A DNA stretch of 64,000 nt from Achromobacter animicus (lineage in GTDB: Bacteria > Pseudomonadota > Gammaproteobacteria > Burkholderiales > Burkholderiaceae_B), in assembly GCF_902859585.1 (NCBI RefSeq), contig NZ_CADIJM010000002.1, positions 620,001 through 684,000 on the forward strand, read 5' to 3'. Positions 51,726 through 61,288 of this stretch are shown here, piece by piece. The number at the start of each line of letters is the position of its first letter. Within the stretch, counting starts at the first letter, position 1. A program made the translations under genes and the position numbers. The notes under the pieces were generated by a model. That model was not told where the DNA came from. It worked only from the letters and a program-made list of their open reading frames with translations, and searched no databases.

Positions 51726-52337
51726 ATGAAATTTACTGCCACTGCGCGTAGCGTCCAGGGTTCGAGTGCGAGCCGCCGCCTGCGCCGCGCGGGCCGCGTT
51801 CCCGCCATTGTTTATGGTGGTACGGCTGCCCCCCTGAACATCGAACTCGACCACAACGAGATCTACCACGCGCTGCGCAAGGAAGAATTCCACGCATCGA
51901 TCCTGCAAATGCAGCTCGAAGGCGCCAAGGATGAGCAAGTTCTGCTGCGTTCGGTTCAATGGCACGCCTACAAGCCGCAAGTCCTGCACGTGGACTTCCA
52001 GCGCGTTGACGCCAACCAAGCCCTGCGTACCAAGGTGCCGCTGCACTTCGTGAACGCTGAAATCTCGCCGGCTGTGAAGCTGAGCGGCGCCATCATCAGC
52101 CACGTGACGACCGAACTGGAAATCACCTGCCTGCCGTCGGCTCTGCCCCAGTTCATCGAAGTGAACCTGGCTGACGTCCTGGCCGGCGGTTCGATCCACC
52201 TGGCCGACATCAAGCTGCCCATGGGCGTGACGTACGTCCCCCACGGCGGTGAAGACAACCCCCTGCTGGCCGCTGCGGTCACCAAGGGTGGCGCTGCCGC
52301 CGCCGACGACGCCGAAGAAGCTGCTCCGGCAGCCTAA
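51726..52337 (+). CDS. rplY: 50S ribosomal protein L25, long (Ctc) form
   Basis: Binds 5S rRNA in the large subunit. 203 residues: the N-terminal L25 domain ([29 protein letters not shown]) and a C-terminal Ctc/TL5 domain ([34 protein letters not shown]), ending in an acidic Ala-rich tail ([10 protein letters not shown]). The prs-rplY-pth-ychF order is widely conserved. A good terminator follows it. Confidence 0.97.
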   Translation: MKFTATARSVQGSSASRRLRRAGRVPAIVYGGTAAPLNIELDHNEIYHALRKEEFHASILQMQLEGAKDEQVLLRSVQWHAYKPQVLHVDFQRVDANQALRTKVPLHFVNAEISPAVKLSGAIISHVTTELEITCLPSALPQFIEVNLADVLAGGSIHLADIKLPMGVTYVPHGGEDNPLLAAAVTKGGAAAADDAEEAAPAA

Positions 52338-52381
52338 GTCCTGCAGGAAAGCCTTTGCGGCTTTCCCGCGGCTTACGCCCG

Positions 52382-52418
52382 AAACCCTGCGTGTGCATTT
52401 GCATGCGCAGGGTTTTTT
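52382..52418 (+). terminator. Terminator between rplY and pth
   Basis: AAACCCTGCG (52382-52391) pairs with CGCAGGGTTT (52406-52415), with extra pairing in the loop (TGCA/TGCA), followed by TTTT. pth starts 19 bp on, so partial read-through or a promoter overlapping the hairpin is needed for pth. Confidence 0.8.
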
Positions 52419-52436
52419 GGTTTAAACACCCCCATC

Positions 52437-53033
52437 ATGTCTACTCCCATACGCCTCATCGTGGGACTGGGTAATCCAGGTCCCGACTACGAAACCACCC
52501 GGCACAACGCCGGCTTCTGGCTGGCCGACCATCTGGCGGACGATCTGCGCACTTCTTTTGCGCTCGAGAAATCCTTTTTCGGCATGGTGGCCAAATCGCG
52601 CCTGGGCGCGGACAACGTCCTGCTGCTCAAGCCCAACACCTACATGAACCGTTCCGGCCAGGCGGTCGGCGCGCTGGCGCGCTTCTACAAGCTGACGCCC
52701 GAAGAAGTGCTGGTGCTGCACGACGAACTGGACCTCATGCCCGGTCAGGTCAAGCTCAAGCAGGGCGGCGGCCACGCCGGCCACAACGGCCTGAAGGACA
52801 TCCAGGCTGCGCTCGGCAGCCCCAACTTCTGGCGCCTGCGCATCGGCATCGGCCATCCGCGCACGTTGGGCCTGGCGCAACAGGTCGCCGACTTCGTCCT
52901 GCACCCGCCGCGCCGCGAAGAGCAAAAGGAAATCGAAGCCGTCATCGACCGCTGCCGCGCCGTCGTGCCGTCCATGCTGGCCGGTGACTTCGCACTCGCC
53001 ACCCGTCAGTTGCATAGCGGCAACGAGTCCTGA
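52437..53033 (+). CDS. pth: Peptidyl-tRNA hydrolase
   Basis: Releases peptides from prematurely dropped peptidyl-tRNA. 198 residues. The catalytic His is in [11 protein letters not shown]; other motifs are [47 protein letters not shown] and GHNGLKDI. The ATG at 52437 is unambiguous. Its stop overlaps the start of the CPBP protease gene (TGATG), so the two are coupled. Confidence 0.97.
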   Translation: MSTPIRLIVGLGNPGPDYETTRHNAGFWLADHLADDLRTSFALEKSFFGMVAKSRLGADNVLLLKPNTYMNRSGQAVGALARFYKLTPEEVLVLHDELDLMPGQVKLKQGGGHAGHNGLKDIQAALGSPNFWRLRIGIGHPRTLGLAQQVADFVLHPPRREEQKEIEAVIDRCRAVVPSMLAGDFALATRQLHSGNES

Positions 53034-53803
53034 TGACAAAACGCCAGCCCAACGGGAAGATGCGTTTTCGCAGCGAGATCGCCGACTTCTGGCGCTTCAT
53101 CCGCCATCCGCATCCGCTGTCGCGCCTGCCGAACCGGGCAGGTGGCAGCGGGCTGGTCGCCGACTGGTGGCCGGGCATCGGACCGGGACGCCTCCTGGCC
53201 TGGGCCGCCGTGCTGTGGGTCATCAATCTTTTTGCGCTGGGGCCCGTGGCCGTCGTCGCGGCCGGACTGGGCGGCGTCTCGCATCGCCTGGATCCCCACA
53301 ACATTCCGTGGCTGACCGCGGTGCTGTGGGCGCCGCTCGTCGAAGAAATGCTGTTCCGCTACGGCCTGCGCCGGCCGCGTCAGGCGCTGTGGCTGATTCC
53401 CGCTCTGGTGCCCGTCGTGCTGTGGGGGCCGAAGCTCTGGACGGGGCTGCTGCTGGCTGCGTTCATTCTGCTGGCGGTGTGGGGGCTGCGCGCACGCCCT
53501 GAGCCCCTGAAAGGCTGGGACACGAGCTGGCGCAGGTATTACCTGCAGCACTATGGCGTCGTGTTTCATCTGATCGCGCTGACGTTTGCGGCGGTTCACC
53601 TCACCAACTTCGTCTACAACAAGACCCCGTACTGGCTGCTGCCGCTGCTGGTGCTGCCGCAATGGCTGACCGGGCTGGTGCTGGGATGGATGCGCGTGCG
53701 GCGGGGCATCGGGGCGGCGATTTTGCTGCACTCGGTGTTCAATGCCGGGCCGATTTTGATGATCTGGCTCGTTATGCGCTACGCGCCGACGGCGGCCGGT
53801 TAA
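53033..53803 (+). CDS. CPBP-family intramembrane glutamic protease
   Basis: A 256-residue, roughly 7-helix membrane protein of the CPBP/ABI (CAAX protease-like) family. The four-motif signature is present: PLVEEMLFRYGL (EExxxR), FAAVHLTNF (FxxxH), and LLHSVFNAG (HxxxN). Bacterial members mature membrane or exported peptides; the substrate here is unknown. It is coupled to pth by TGATG, an arrangement seen in Bordetella-like genomes but with no obvious functional link. Codon usage matches its neighbours. Confidence 0.86.
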   Translation: MTKRQPNGKMRFRSEIADFWRFIRHPHPLSRLPNRAGGSGLVADWWPGIGPGRLLAWAAVLWVINLFALGPVAVVAAGLGGVSHRLDPHNIPWLTAVLWAPLVEEMLFRYGLRRPRQALWLIPALVPVVLWGPKLWTGLLLAAFILLAVWGLRARPEPLKGWDTSWRRYYLQHYGVVFHLIALTFAAVHLTNFVYNKTPYWLLPLLVLPQWLTGLVLGWMRVRRGIGAAILLHSVFNAGPILMIWLVMRYAPTAAG

Positions 53804-53818
53804 GTTTCGCTGCCGGGG

Positions 53819-53860
53819 CGCTCGGCGCCCGGCGCTCGGCGCCCGGCGCTCGACGCCCGG
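53819..53860. repeat. 14-bp tandem repeat, three units
   Basis: CGCTCGGCGCCCGG at 53819-53832 and 53833-53846, then CGCTCGACGCCCGG (53847-53860, one change). It begins 15 bp after the CPBP protease stop. Each unit contains GGCGCC and can pair with its neighbours, so the array may act as a terminator or be a slippage product. Confidence 0.8.
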
Positions 53861-54046
53861 TCCGAACGGAGGCGGGCTGGGCTGGTCTGATGATGGCAAT
53901 TCGCGGGCGCCGTTCTTAGGATCGCAGCGGGATCGCATCGAGGTCACTTCGGGGCCGCATCCCCCCTCCGCCCACACGGCGTCGTTTCGCCCCGCCGGGG
54001 TAAACTACGCCGTTAACGCTCAATACCGTACTTACACAGGATTCCC

Positions 54047-55138
54047 ATGGCTCTGCAATGCGGCATCGTCGGCCTGCCCAACGTTGGCAAATCGACACTC
54101 TTCAACGCTTTGACCCGCGCCGGCATCGCCGCCGAGAACTATCCGTTCTGCACCATCGAGCCCAACGTCGGCGTCGTCGAAGTGCCGGATCCGCGCCTGC
54201 AGAAGCTGGCTGAAATCGTCAAGCCCGAACGCATCCTGTCCGCCACCGTCGAATTCGTCGACATCGCGGGCCTGGTCGCCGGCGCGAGCAAGGGTGAAGG
54301 CCTGGGCAACCAGTTCCTCTCGCACATCCGCGAAACCGACGCCATCGTCAACGTCGTGCGCTGCTTCGAAGATCCCAACGTGATCCACGTTGCCGGCAAG
54401 GTCGACCCGATCGCCGACATCGAAGTCATCGAAACCGAGCTGGCCCTGGCCGACCTGCAGACCGCCGAAAAGGCCCTGCAACGCCACCAGAAGACCGCAC
54501 GCTCGGGCGACAAGGAATCGCAACGCATCGTCGCCGTGCTGGAAAAGTGCATCGCCCAGCTCAACGAAGCCAAGCCCATCCGCGCGCTGGACTTGACCAC
54601 CGAAGAAAAGGCCGACATCGCCCAGCTCTGCTTCATCACCGCCAAGCGCGCGATGTACGTGGGCAACGTCGCTGACGACGGCTTCACCAACAACCCGCTG
54701 CTCGACCGCCTGACCGAATTCGCCGCCGCCCGCAACGCGCCCGTCGTGGCTATCTGCGCCGCCATCGAATCCGAAATCGTCGACCTCGACGACGCCGACC
54801 GCGAAGCCTTCCTGAAAGACATGGGCATGGAAGAACCAGGCCTGAACCGCCTGATCCGCGCCGCCTTCAAACTGCTGGGCCTGCAAACCTACTTCACCGC
54901 CGGCGTGAAGGAAGTCCGCGCCTGGACCGTGGCCATCGGCGCCACCGCGCCCCAAGCCGCCGGCGTCATCCACACCGACTTCGAACGCGGCTTCATCCGC
55001 GCGCAGACCATCTCGTACGAGGACTACATCACGTACAAGGGCGAGCAGGGCGCCAAGGAAGCCGGGAAGATGCGCGCGGAAGGCAAGGAATACATCGTGC
55101 AGGACGGCGATGTTATGAATTTCTTGTTTAACGTTTGA
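54047..55138 (+). CDS. ychF: Ribosome-binding ATPase YchF/OLA1
   Basis: P-loop OBG-family ATPase that binds the 70S ribosome. 363 residues. G1 is [13 protein letters not shown]3 is [20 protein letters not shown], and the ATP-specific G4 is replaced as usual by NPLL-region residues. The C-terminal TGS domain covers about 278-361 ([29 protein letters not shown]). ATG 54047 follows AGGA. It is the last housekeeping gene before the restriction locus. Confidence 0.97.
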   Translation: MALQCGIVGLPNVGKSTLFNALTRAGIAAENYPFCTIEPNVGVVEVPDPRLQKLAEIVKPERILSATVEFVDIAGLVAGASKGEGLGNQFLSHIRETDAIVNVVRCFEDPNVIHVAGKVDPIADIEVIETELALADLQTAEKALQRHQKTARSGDKESQRIVAVLEKCIAQLNEAKPIRALDLTTEEKADIAQLCFITAKRAMYVGNVADDGFTNNPLLDRLTEFAAARNAPVVAICAAIESEIVDLDDADREAFLKDMGMEEPGLNRLIRAAFKLLGLQTYFTAGVKEVRAWTVAIGATAPQAAGVIHTDFERGFIRAQTISYEDYITYKGEQGAKEAGKMRAEGKEYIVQDGDVMNFLFNV

Positions 55139-55625
55139 TCTTTCTTCGTACGTTTGGATGCGCTGTTAAGCGCATGGCAGTCGCTCGGGCCGCGCCCGTG
55201 CGGCTGCATCCCAAGTGAATGGGGTACTCGCGGTGACCACTGCGAAGCGTCGGCATGACACTTCTATCTATTGGGCGCACATACATTGATCCAGGGCGGC
55301 AGCAACTGCACGCCTCTCGACCGCGATCCTCGGGATTGCGCAGCTCACCCAGAATTCTCTTTTCCGTTTACGTGTTCGACGACGTCTCTTCTATTCGTCG
55401 CGATTGCGTTCGCCTAGCCGAGCCTGCGCGCATTGCTCGCTGCGTCGTGGGAGCCTCGCCGAACAATCACGCAAAGCGAGGCCGGCTGTTCCCGGGCAGA
55501 GAAATATTGAACAATCACGGGAAGTGAATCGACCGGTATAGGCTCGTAAGAGACAATCGTGTCCGAGCCGCCATGATTCCAACCCAAGCAGACAACGGAG
55601 AGCCGAGCCCATCGGGCCGGCAGCC
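55139..55625. other. Junction between the housekeeping block and the restriction locus
   Basis: These 487 bp contain no gene that I accept; the frame at 55255-55527 resembles nothing and lacks coding bias. Composition falls from the very GC-rich core toward the lower GC of the hsd genes. There is no tRNA, integrase or clear attachment repeat here, so the mode of arrival is unknown. A pair of 19-bp direct repeats at 55461 and 55509 may regulate hsdM. Confidence 0.55.
55461..55527. repeat. Pair of 19-bp direct repeats upstream of hsdM
   Basis: Copies at 55461-55479 and 55509-55527 share GAACAATCACG, two variable bases, AAG, one variable base and GA (16 of 19 identical), 48 bp apart. Spacing and position suggest an operator pair or the remains of an insertion event. 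Confidence 0.5.
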
Positions 55626-58394
55626 ATGATGGATACTCAAGTGACAAGCATCGATGCAAACGTCGAGCGATTTATCAACGCACTCGAAGCGATGGGCGGT
55701 TCTGCAGGGAACCAACGGTTGCGCGACGCGCTGGGGTGGCAGGAATCCACTTATGAGAGCGTCAGGCAACAACTGCTTGATTCGGGGCGCATTATGCCTG
55801 GCCGTGGTCGGGGCGGCTCGGTAACCTTGGCCGCAGTCAGCGCCGCGAATGGTGAGGAAACCTCCGGGCAGGAGGTTCGTGAAGTGGCCTTGCAGTACGT
55901 GGTCAAGAAGAGGCGTGCCGGCTCTTCGTCTGAAAAGGATAGCGTCGCCCCTGCAACCCGCACTCCGCGTAATGGGGTTGTCAAAAAATCCGACCTCTAT
56001 GCGTCCATCTGGGCCTCCTGCGACGAACTCCGCGGCGGTATGGACGCCAGCCAGTACAAGGACTATGTCCTGTTCATGCTGTTCATCAAGTACATCAGCG
56101 ACAAGTACGGTGACAGTGATGACTTCGCACCACCCGTGATCATTCCGCCCGGCGCCTCGTTCCGGGATATGGTGGCGCTTAAGGGTAAGCCCGATATCGG
56201 GGACAAGATCAACACCCAGGTCATCCAGAAGCTGATCGACGCCAACACCAAACTGGCACGCAGCGACTTCCCGGACTTCAACGATCCGAACAAGCTCGGC
56301 GAAGGCGCGGCGATGGTCGAGCGCCTGGGCAACCTGATTGCCATCTTTGAAAAGCCCGAGCTGAACTTCGCCAACAATCGAGCAGACAACGATGATCTGC
56401 TCGGCGATGCCTACGAATACCTGATGCGCCACTTTGCGCAGGATTCGGGCAAGAGCAAAGGACAGTTCTACACGCCATCGGAAGTGAGTAGCATCATCGC
56501 GCAAGTGATTGGCATCTCGCACGCAAACACTAAAGGCTCTACCACCGCCTATGACCCGACATGCGGGTCGGGTTCGTTGCTGCTGAAGGTGGCCGCCGAG
56601 GCTGGCCGACGGATCACTCTGGAAGGACAAGAAAAGGATGTGACGACCGCCGGTCTGGCGCGGATGAACCTGATTCTGCACGGCTTCCCGGATGCCACGA
56701 TCCTAAATGGCGATACGCTGGTGAACCCCAAGTTCAAGGACGACGAACAGCTGCGCGCCTACGATTACGTGGTCGCCAATCCACCGTTCTCCGACAAGAA
56801 ATGGTCCACCGGCCTCAATCCGGCGAACGATCCCTATCAGCGCTTCGCGTGGGGTGAACCGCCCGCTAAGCAGGGGGACTATGCCTATTTGCTTCATGTC
56901 ATCCGAAGCATGAAGGCCACCACCGGCAAAGGCGCCATCATTTTGCCGCACGGTGTGCTGTTCCGTGGCAATGCAGAAGCCCACATCCGCAGGCAACTGG
57001 TGCGCTCCGGCATGCTCAAGGGCATCATCGGCCTGCCCGCCAACTTGTTCTACGGCACTGGCATCCCCGCCTGCATCCTGGTATTGGACAAGGAAAACGC
57101 CAGCGCCCGGAAGGGTGTGTTCATGATCGATGCCAGCAAAGGCTTTATCAAGGACGGCCCCAAGAACCGCCTGCGCGAGCAGGACATCCACCGCATCGTC
57201 GATGCCTTCCGCCGCAGCGCTGACGAGCCGCGCTATGCCCGCATGGTGCCGCTGGACGAAATCGCCAGCGAGAAGAACGACTACAACCTCAACCTGCCGC
57301 GCTACATCGACAGCAGCGAGCCGGAAGACCTGCACGACATCGATGCTCACCTCAACGGCGGCATTCCCGAGCGCGACATCGACGCTTTTGCCGCCGATTG
57401 GCAGGAAATGCCTGGCCTGCGCCAGGCGCTGTTCGAGGCCGAGCGCCCCGGTTATGCGCGGCTGCGCCAGCCGATGGCCGAAGTGCGTTCCGTCATCCTC
57501 GCCCACCCGCAGTTCCAGCAATTCCGCAGCAAGGTCGAAACCTTGTTTGGCAAATGGCAGCAGGCCGTCATGCCGCTGCTTACCGGTATCCAACCCGGCG
57601 ACAAACCCAAGGCGCTGATTGCGCAGGTCTCCGAAACCTTGCTCACCACCTTTCACGCTGCGCCGCTGCTCGACCCCTACGACATCTATCAGCACCTGAT
57701 GGACTACTGGGCCGAGACCATGCAGGACGATGCCTACCTGATCGCCGCCGATGGCTGGGTGGCCCTGCCCCGGCGCATCGTGGAAACCGACAAGAAGGGC
57801 AAAACCAAGGACAAGGGCTGGACTTGCGACCTGCTGCCCAAGCCCTACATCGTCGACCGCTACTTTGCCGCTGAACAGGCAGAACTGGCGGCCAAGCAGG
57901 CCGAACAGGAAAGTCTCGCTAGCCAGATCACCGAGCTGGAAGAAGAGCATGGCGGCGAGGATGGCGCCTTCTCCGGCTTCGACAAAATCAACGTCACGCA
58001 GGTGAAGGATCGCATCGCTGAAATCTCAGACGATGCCGACAGCGCCGACGAAGGCGCCATGCTCCAGCAATGGCTCACTCTCAGCACACGGGAAGCCGCG
58101 TTGAAGAAAGCCGTCAAGATGCTGGACACGGAACTCGACCAGCAAGCCCATGATCACTACGCAACCCTCAACGAAGCTGAGGTCAAAACGCTGGTGGTGG
58201 AAGACAAATGGCTCGCGCGCCTGCAAGCGGACGTGCAGCAGGAACTGGAGCGCATCTCGCAGACCCTCGCCCAGCGCATTCGCGAGCTGGCTGAACGCTA
58301 CGACACCCCGCTGCCGAAGCTGGAAACGGCCGTTGCCGCCCTCAGCGCCAAGGTGGAAGCACACTTGAAACGGATGGGGGCGACATGGAAGTGA
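55626..58394 (+). CDS. hsdM: Type I restriction-modification methyltransferase subunit with winged-helix extension
   Basis: N6-adenine methyltransferase of a type I restriction-modification complex, 922 residues, much longer than the usual 500. Residues about 8-70 form an N-terminal winged helix (GNQRLRDALGWQESTYESVR, GRGRGGSVTL). HsdM N-terminal helices span about 115-235. The catalytic domain has the SAM motif DPTCGSGSLLLKV (about 309) and N385-PPFSDKKW. About 300 further residues include coiled-coil stretches (ERISQTLAQRIRELAERYD). Start ATG 55626 or 55629; the ribosome site is weak. hsdS starts 10 bp before its end. Confidence 0.94.
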   Translation: MMDTQVTSIDANVERFINALEAMGGSAGNQRLRDALGWQESTYESVRQQLLDSGRIMPGRGRGGSVTLAAVSAANGEETSGQEVREVALQYVVKKRRAGSSSEKDSVAPATRTPRNGVVKKSDLYASIWASCDELRGGMDASQYKDYVLFMLFIKYISDKYGDSDDFAPPVIIPPGASFRDMVALKGKPDIGDKINTQVIQKLIDANTKLARSDFPDFNDPNKLGEGAAMVERLGNLIAIFEKPELNFANNRADNDDLLGDAYEYLMRHFAQDSGKSKGQFYTPSEVSSIIAQVIGISHANTKGSTTAYDPTCGSGSLLLKVAAEAGRRITLEGQEKDVTTAGLARMNLILHGFPDATILNGDTLVNPKFKDDEQLRAYDYVVANPPFSDKKWSTGLNPANDPYQRFAWGEPPAKQGDYAYLLHVIRSMKATTGKGAIILPHGVLFRGNAEAHIRRQLVRSGMLKGIIGLPANLFYGTGIPACILVLDKENASARKGVFMIDASKGFIKDGPKNRLREQDIHRIVDAFRRSADEPRYARMVPLDEIASEKNDYNLNLPRYIDSSEPEDLHDIDAHLNGGIPERDIDAFAADWQEMPGLRQALFEAERPGYARLRQPMAEVRSVILAHPQFQQFRSKVETLFGKWQQAVMPLLTGIQPGDKPKALIAQVSETLLTTFHAAPLLDPYDIYQHLMDYWAETMQDDAYLIAADGWVALPRRIVETDKKGKTKDKGWTCDLLPKPYIVDRYFAAEQAELAAKQAEQESLASQITELEEEHGGEDGAFSGFDKINVTQVKDRIAEISDDADSADEGAMLQQWLTLSTREAALKKAVKMLDTELDQQAHDHYATLNEAEVKTLVVEDKWLARLQADVQQELERISQTLAQRIRELAERYDTPLPKLETAVAALSAKVEAHLKRMGATWK

Positions 58395-60232
58395 AACCGG
58401 GGTACAAGCAGACGGACGTCGGGGTGATTCCAGAGGATTGGTCGGATGTAGAAATTACATCTGTGGCAAAACTTGAAAGCGGACACACCCCAAGTAAGAA
58501 GAATTCGAACTATTGGAACGGTGTCGTGCAATGGGTTTCGTTGCACGACACCGATGCTCTGAATTCCTTGGAGATATATTCGACCCAAAAAACCATCACT
58601 GACGATGGATTAAAGAATTCCTCTGCTCGCTTGCTGCCTGCTGGTACGGTTGTTTTTTCGAGAACCGCCACCGTAGGCAAATGCAGCGTAATGGCTACTG
58701 GGATGGCGACCAGCCAGGACTTTGCTTGTTACATTTGCGGCCCATCTCTGCATAATTATTTCTTGGTTTATCTGTTTCGAGGGATGGGGCATGTATGGCG
58801 TAGCCTGATGGCAGGCAGTATTCACAACACTGTTTACATGCCTGTGTTTAAGGCATTAAAGATTGCACTACCTCCGATTGAAGAGCAGTGCGCCATCGCC
58901 ACCGCCCTCAGCGACATGGACGCGCAGCTGGATGGACTGGATCGCCTGATTGCCAAAAAACACGCCATCAAACTGGCCACCATGCAGCAACTCCTCACCG
59001 GCCAAACCCGCCTGCCGGGGTTCAGTGGGGCGTGGGAGGTGAAGCGGTTGGGGGAATTGGCACAGATTCAACGTGGCGCATCACCTCGTCCGATCGATAG
59101 CCCACGATGGTTCGATGAAAATTCGAATGTAGGCTGGGTGCGAATTTCAGATGTTACGAGTTCCGGTATGTATCTGGAACAAACAACTCAGCGACTTTCG
59201 CCTGACGGCGTCGCACACAGTCGTCCCGTAGATGGCGGCAATCTCATCATGAGCATCTGCGCGACGGTTGGTCGCCCCATCATCACCAATATCGACGTAT
59301 GTATTCATGACGGATTTGTCGTATTCGAAAATATAAAAGCAGATAGGTCGTTCATCTATTACGTACTGAAATGGATTGAGCCTGACTGGTCAAAGCATGG
59401 ACAAACTGGCTCTCAAATGAACTTGAATACTGGTCTTATCAATTCGACCACTATCAACTTGCCATCAACCGACGAACAAACCGCCATCGCTACCGTCCTT
59501 AGCGACATGGATGCCGAAATCACAGCCCTCGAAACCCGCCGCACCAAGACCCGCGCCCTCAAGCAGGCCATGATGCAAGAATTACTGACGGGCAGGACGC
59601 GGTTGATTGAGCCCGCGGAAAACCCTATCCAGGAAGAGGTGGCGAATACGGAAGGACGCAAGGCGAACGTCCATTTCCTGAGAAGCGTGCTGGCAGCCGA
59701 AATCATCGACCAGTTGCACGATCAGCCGACCTTTGGCCACGTCAAGCTCGAGAAGATGATGTTCCTTGCCGAACACCTGTGTCAGGTGGATACCGGCTCT
59801 ACTTACCACCGCAAAGCCGCGGGCCCATATGACAACCGGGCTTTTCGCTCGATAGACAGTCAGTTGCAGAAGCAGCAATGGTTCGAGGCTCGAAAGCAAG
59901 AAGGCCGTTACCAATACGAGCCACTGGCGAAGCGTGGCGGTCACAAACCGTACTTCGAGCAACATTTCTCCGGAGTTAGCGAAACTCTTGAGAAGATTCT
60001 GAGCGCCTTCAAGACTGCTAAAACGGAGCAGTGCGAAATCGTCGCCACCTTGCTGGCGGCGTGGAGCGATTTGCTGCGTGAAAAAGGAACCGTCTCCGAT
60101 GAAATGATTGTGTACGAAGTGCTGCACAATTGGCACGAAGCAAAGCAGCGGATACCTGAAGATCGTTGGCTGGTGGCGCTTGGCTGGATGCGAGAGAAAG
60201 GTTTTGTGCCGAAGGGAGCGACATTGCCATGA
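58385..60232 (+). CDS. hsdS: Type I specificity subunit fused to an extra C-terminal Panacea-like domain
   Basis: HsdS recognises the two halves of the target. Two target-recognition domains (about residues 10-160 and 215-358) alternate with the paired conserved helices (LPPIEEQCAIATALSDMDAQ and LPSTDEQTAIATVLSDMDAE). A standard HsdS would end near residue 415. This one continues to 615 with another domain: GHVKLEKMMFLAEHL (about 451), KAAGPYDNRAFRSI (about 476) and WLVALGWMREKGFVP. The KLxKxxFLAxH ... GP pattern resembles Panacea/DUF4065 (SocA-like) antitoxin domains; that match is from memory. The region is the most AT-rich of the operon. It overlaps both neighbours by 4-10 bp. Confidence 0.88.
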   Translation: MEVKPGYKQTDVGVIPEDWSDVEITSVAKLESGHTPSKKNSNYWNGVVQWVSLHDTDALNSLEIYSTQKTITDDGLKNSSARLLPAGTVVFSRTATVGKCSVMATGMATSQDFACYICGPSLHNYFLVYLFRGMGHVWRSLMAGSIHNTVYMPVFKALKIALPPIEEQCAIATALSDMDAQLDGLDRLIAKKHAIKLATMQQLLTGQTRLPGFSGAWEVKRLGELAQIQRGASPRPIDSPRWFDENSNVGWVRISDVTSSGMYLEQTTQRLSPDGVAHSRPVDGGNLIMSICATVGRPIITNIDVCIHDGFVVFENIKADRSFIYYVLKWIEPDWSKHGQTGSQMNLNTGLINSTTINLPSTDEQTAIATVLSDMDAEITALETRRTKTRALKQAMMQELLTGRTRLIEPAENPIQEEVANTEGRKANVHFLRSVLAAEIIDQLHDQPTFGHVKLEKMMFLAEHLCQVDTGSTYHRKAAGPYDNRAFRSIDSQLQKQQWFEARKQEGRYQYEPLAKRGGHKPYFEQHFSGVSETLEKILSAFKTAKTEQCEIVATLLAAWSDLLREKGTVSDEMIVYEVLHNWHEAKQRIPEDRWLVALGWMREKGFVPKGATLP

Positions 60233-61284
60233 CTGACAGGCCCGTCTCACTAATTCCAGCCCCACAAGGCTACGCCGACTGGCTGTCCGACCTGAAGGGT
60301 CGCATCCACGCCGCGCAGCAACGTGCGGCGCTGGCGGTCAACCGGGAACTGGTGAGCCTGTACTGGCAAATCGGCCGCGACATTCTGGCGCGGCAGGCCG
60401 AACAGGGTTGGGGGGCCAAGGTGATCGATCGGTTAGCGCATGATCTGCGCACGGCGTTCCCGGAGATGAAAGGTTTTTCGCCGCGCAACCTCAAGTACAT
60501 GCGTGCGTTTGCCGAGGCATGGCCGGACGCCGAAATTGTGCAGCAGGCTGCTGCACAATTGCCCTGGGGTCACAACTTGGTATTGCTGGATCGCCTGAAA
60601 GCGTCAACGGAGCGCCTGGCCTATGCTCGCGCCGCCATCGAACATGGCTGGTCGCGGAATGTGTTGAACATCCACATCGAAACTCGCCTGCTGGAGCGCA
60701 CAGGCAAAGCCGTTACCAACTTCGATCAGCGCTTGCCTGCAGCGCAATCAGATCTGGCGATTGAGTCGCTGAAAGATCCGTACCGCTTCGATTTTCTCGG
60801 CCTGGGCGAGGAGGCACAGGAACGCGAAATCGAGAAGGCGCTGGTGCAGCACGTCACCGATTTCCTGCTGGAGCTGGGTGCGGGTTTCGCCTTCGTTGGC
60901 CGGCAGGTGTTGCTGGACGTGGGTGGCGAGGAGTTCTTCATCGACCTGTTGTTCTACCACCTCAAGCTGCGCTGCTACGTGGTGATCGAACTGAAGGCAG
61001 GCAAGTTCAAGCCGGAGCACCTGGGACAACTGGGCTTTTACCTGACGGCGGTGGATCGGCAGGTGAAGCACGCGCAGGACAATCCGAGCATTGGCCTGTT
61101 GCTGTGCAAGAGCAAGAACAAGGTGGTGGCCGAGTACGCCCTGGGCGACAAGTCGCAGCCGATGGGCATTGCCGAATATAAGTTGGTGGAGTCCCTGCCG
61201 CAAGAGCTGCAAACCAGCCTGCCGACGATCGAACAGATCGAGCGAGAGCTGGGTAAGCCGATGGATGATGGATCCGAGGAATGA
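60229..61284 (+). CDS. DUF1016 (YhcG-type) PD-(D/E)XK nuclease encoded inside the hsd operon
   Basis: A 351-residue protein. The N-terminal DUF1016 part (residues 15-170) includes [33 protein letters not shown] and [13 protein letters not shown], probably DNA- or protein-binding. The C-terminal domain (180-340) is a PD-(D/E)XK nuclease: [20 protein letters not shown] with D239, then E254-L-K256 in CYVVIELK, with a following Gln-rich helix. Catalytic residues look intact. Start ATG 60229 overlaps the hsdS stop (ATGA), and hsdR starts 4 bp after it. Such nucleases are frequent but unexplained passengers of type I loci. Confidence 0.9.
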   Translation: MTDRPVSLIPAPQGYADWLSDLKGRIHAAQQRAALAVNRELVSLYWQIGRDILARQAEQGWGAKVIDRLAHDLRTAFPEMKGFSPRNLKYMRAFAEAWPDAEIVQQAAAQLPWGHNLVLLDRLKASTERLAYARAAIEHGWSRNVLNIHIETRLLERTGKAVTNFDQRLPAAQSDLAIESLKDPYRFDFLGLGEEAQEREIEKALVQHVTDFLLELGAGFAFVGRQVLLDVGGEEFFIDLLFYHLKLRCYVVIELKAGKFKPEHLGQLGFYLTAVDRQVKHAQDNPSIGLLLCKSKNKVVAEYALGDKSQPMGIAEYKLVESLPQELQTSLPTIEQIERELGKPMDDGSEE

Positions 61285-61288
61285 TGTA

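Noticed and set aside
55255-55527. 90-codon frame between ychF and hsdM
   Set aside because: No ribosome site, no coding bias, no known motif, and it runs through the 19-bp repeats.
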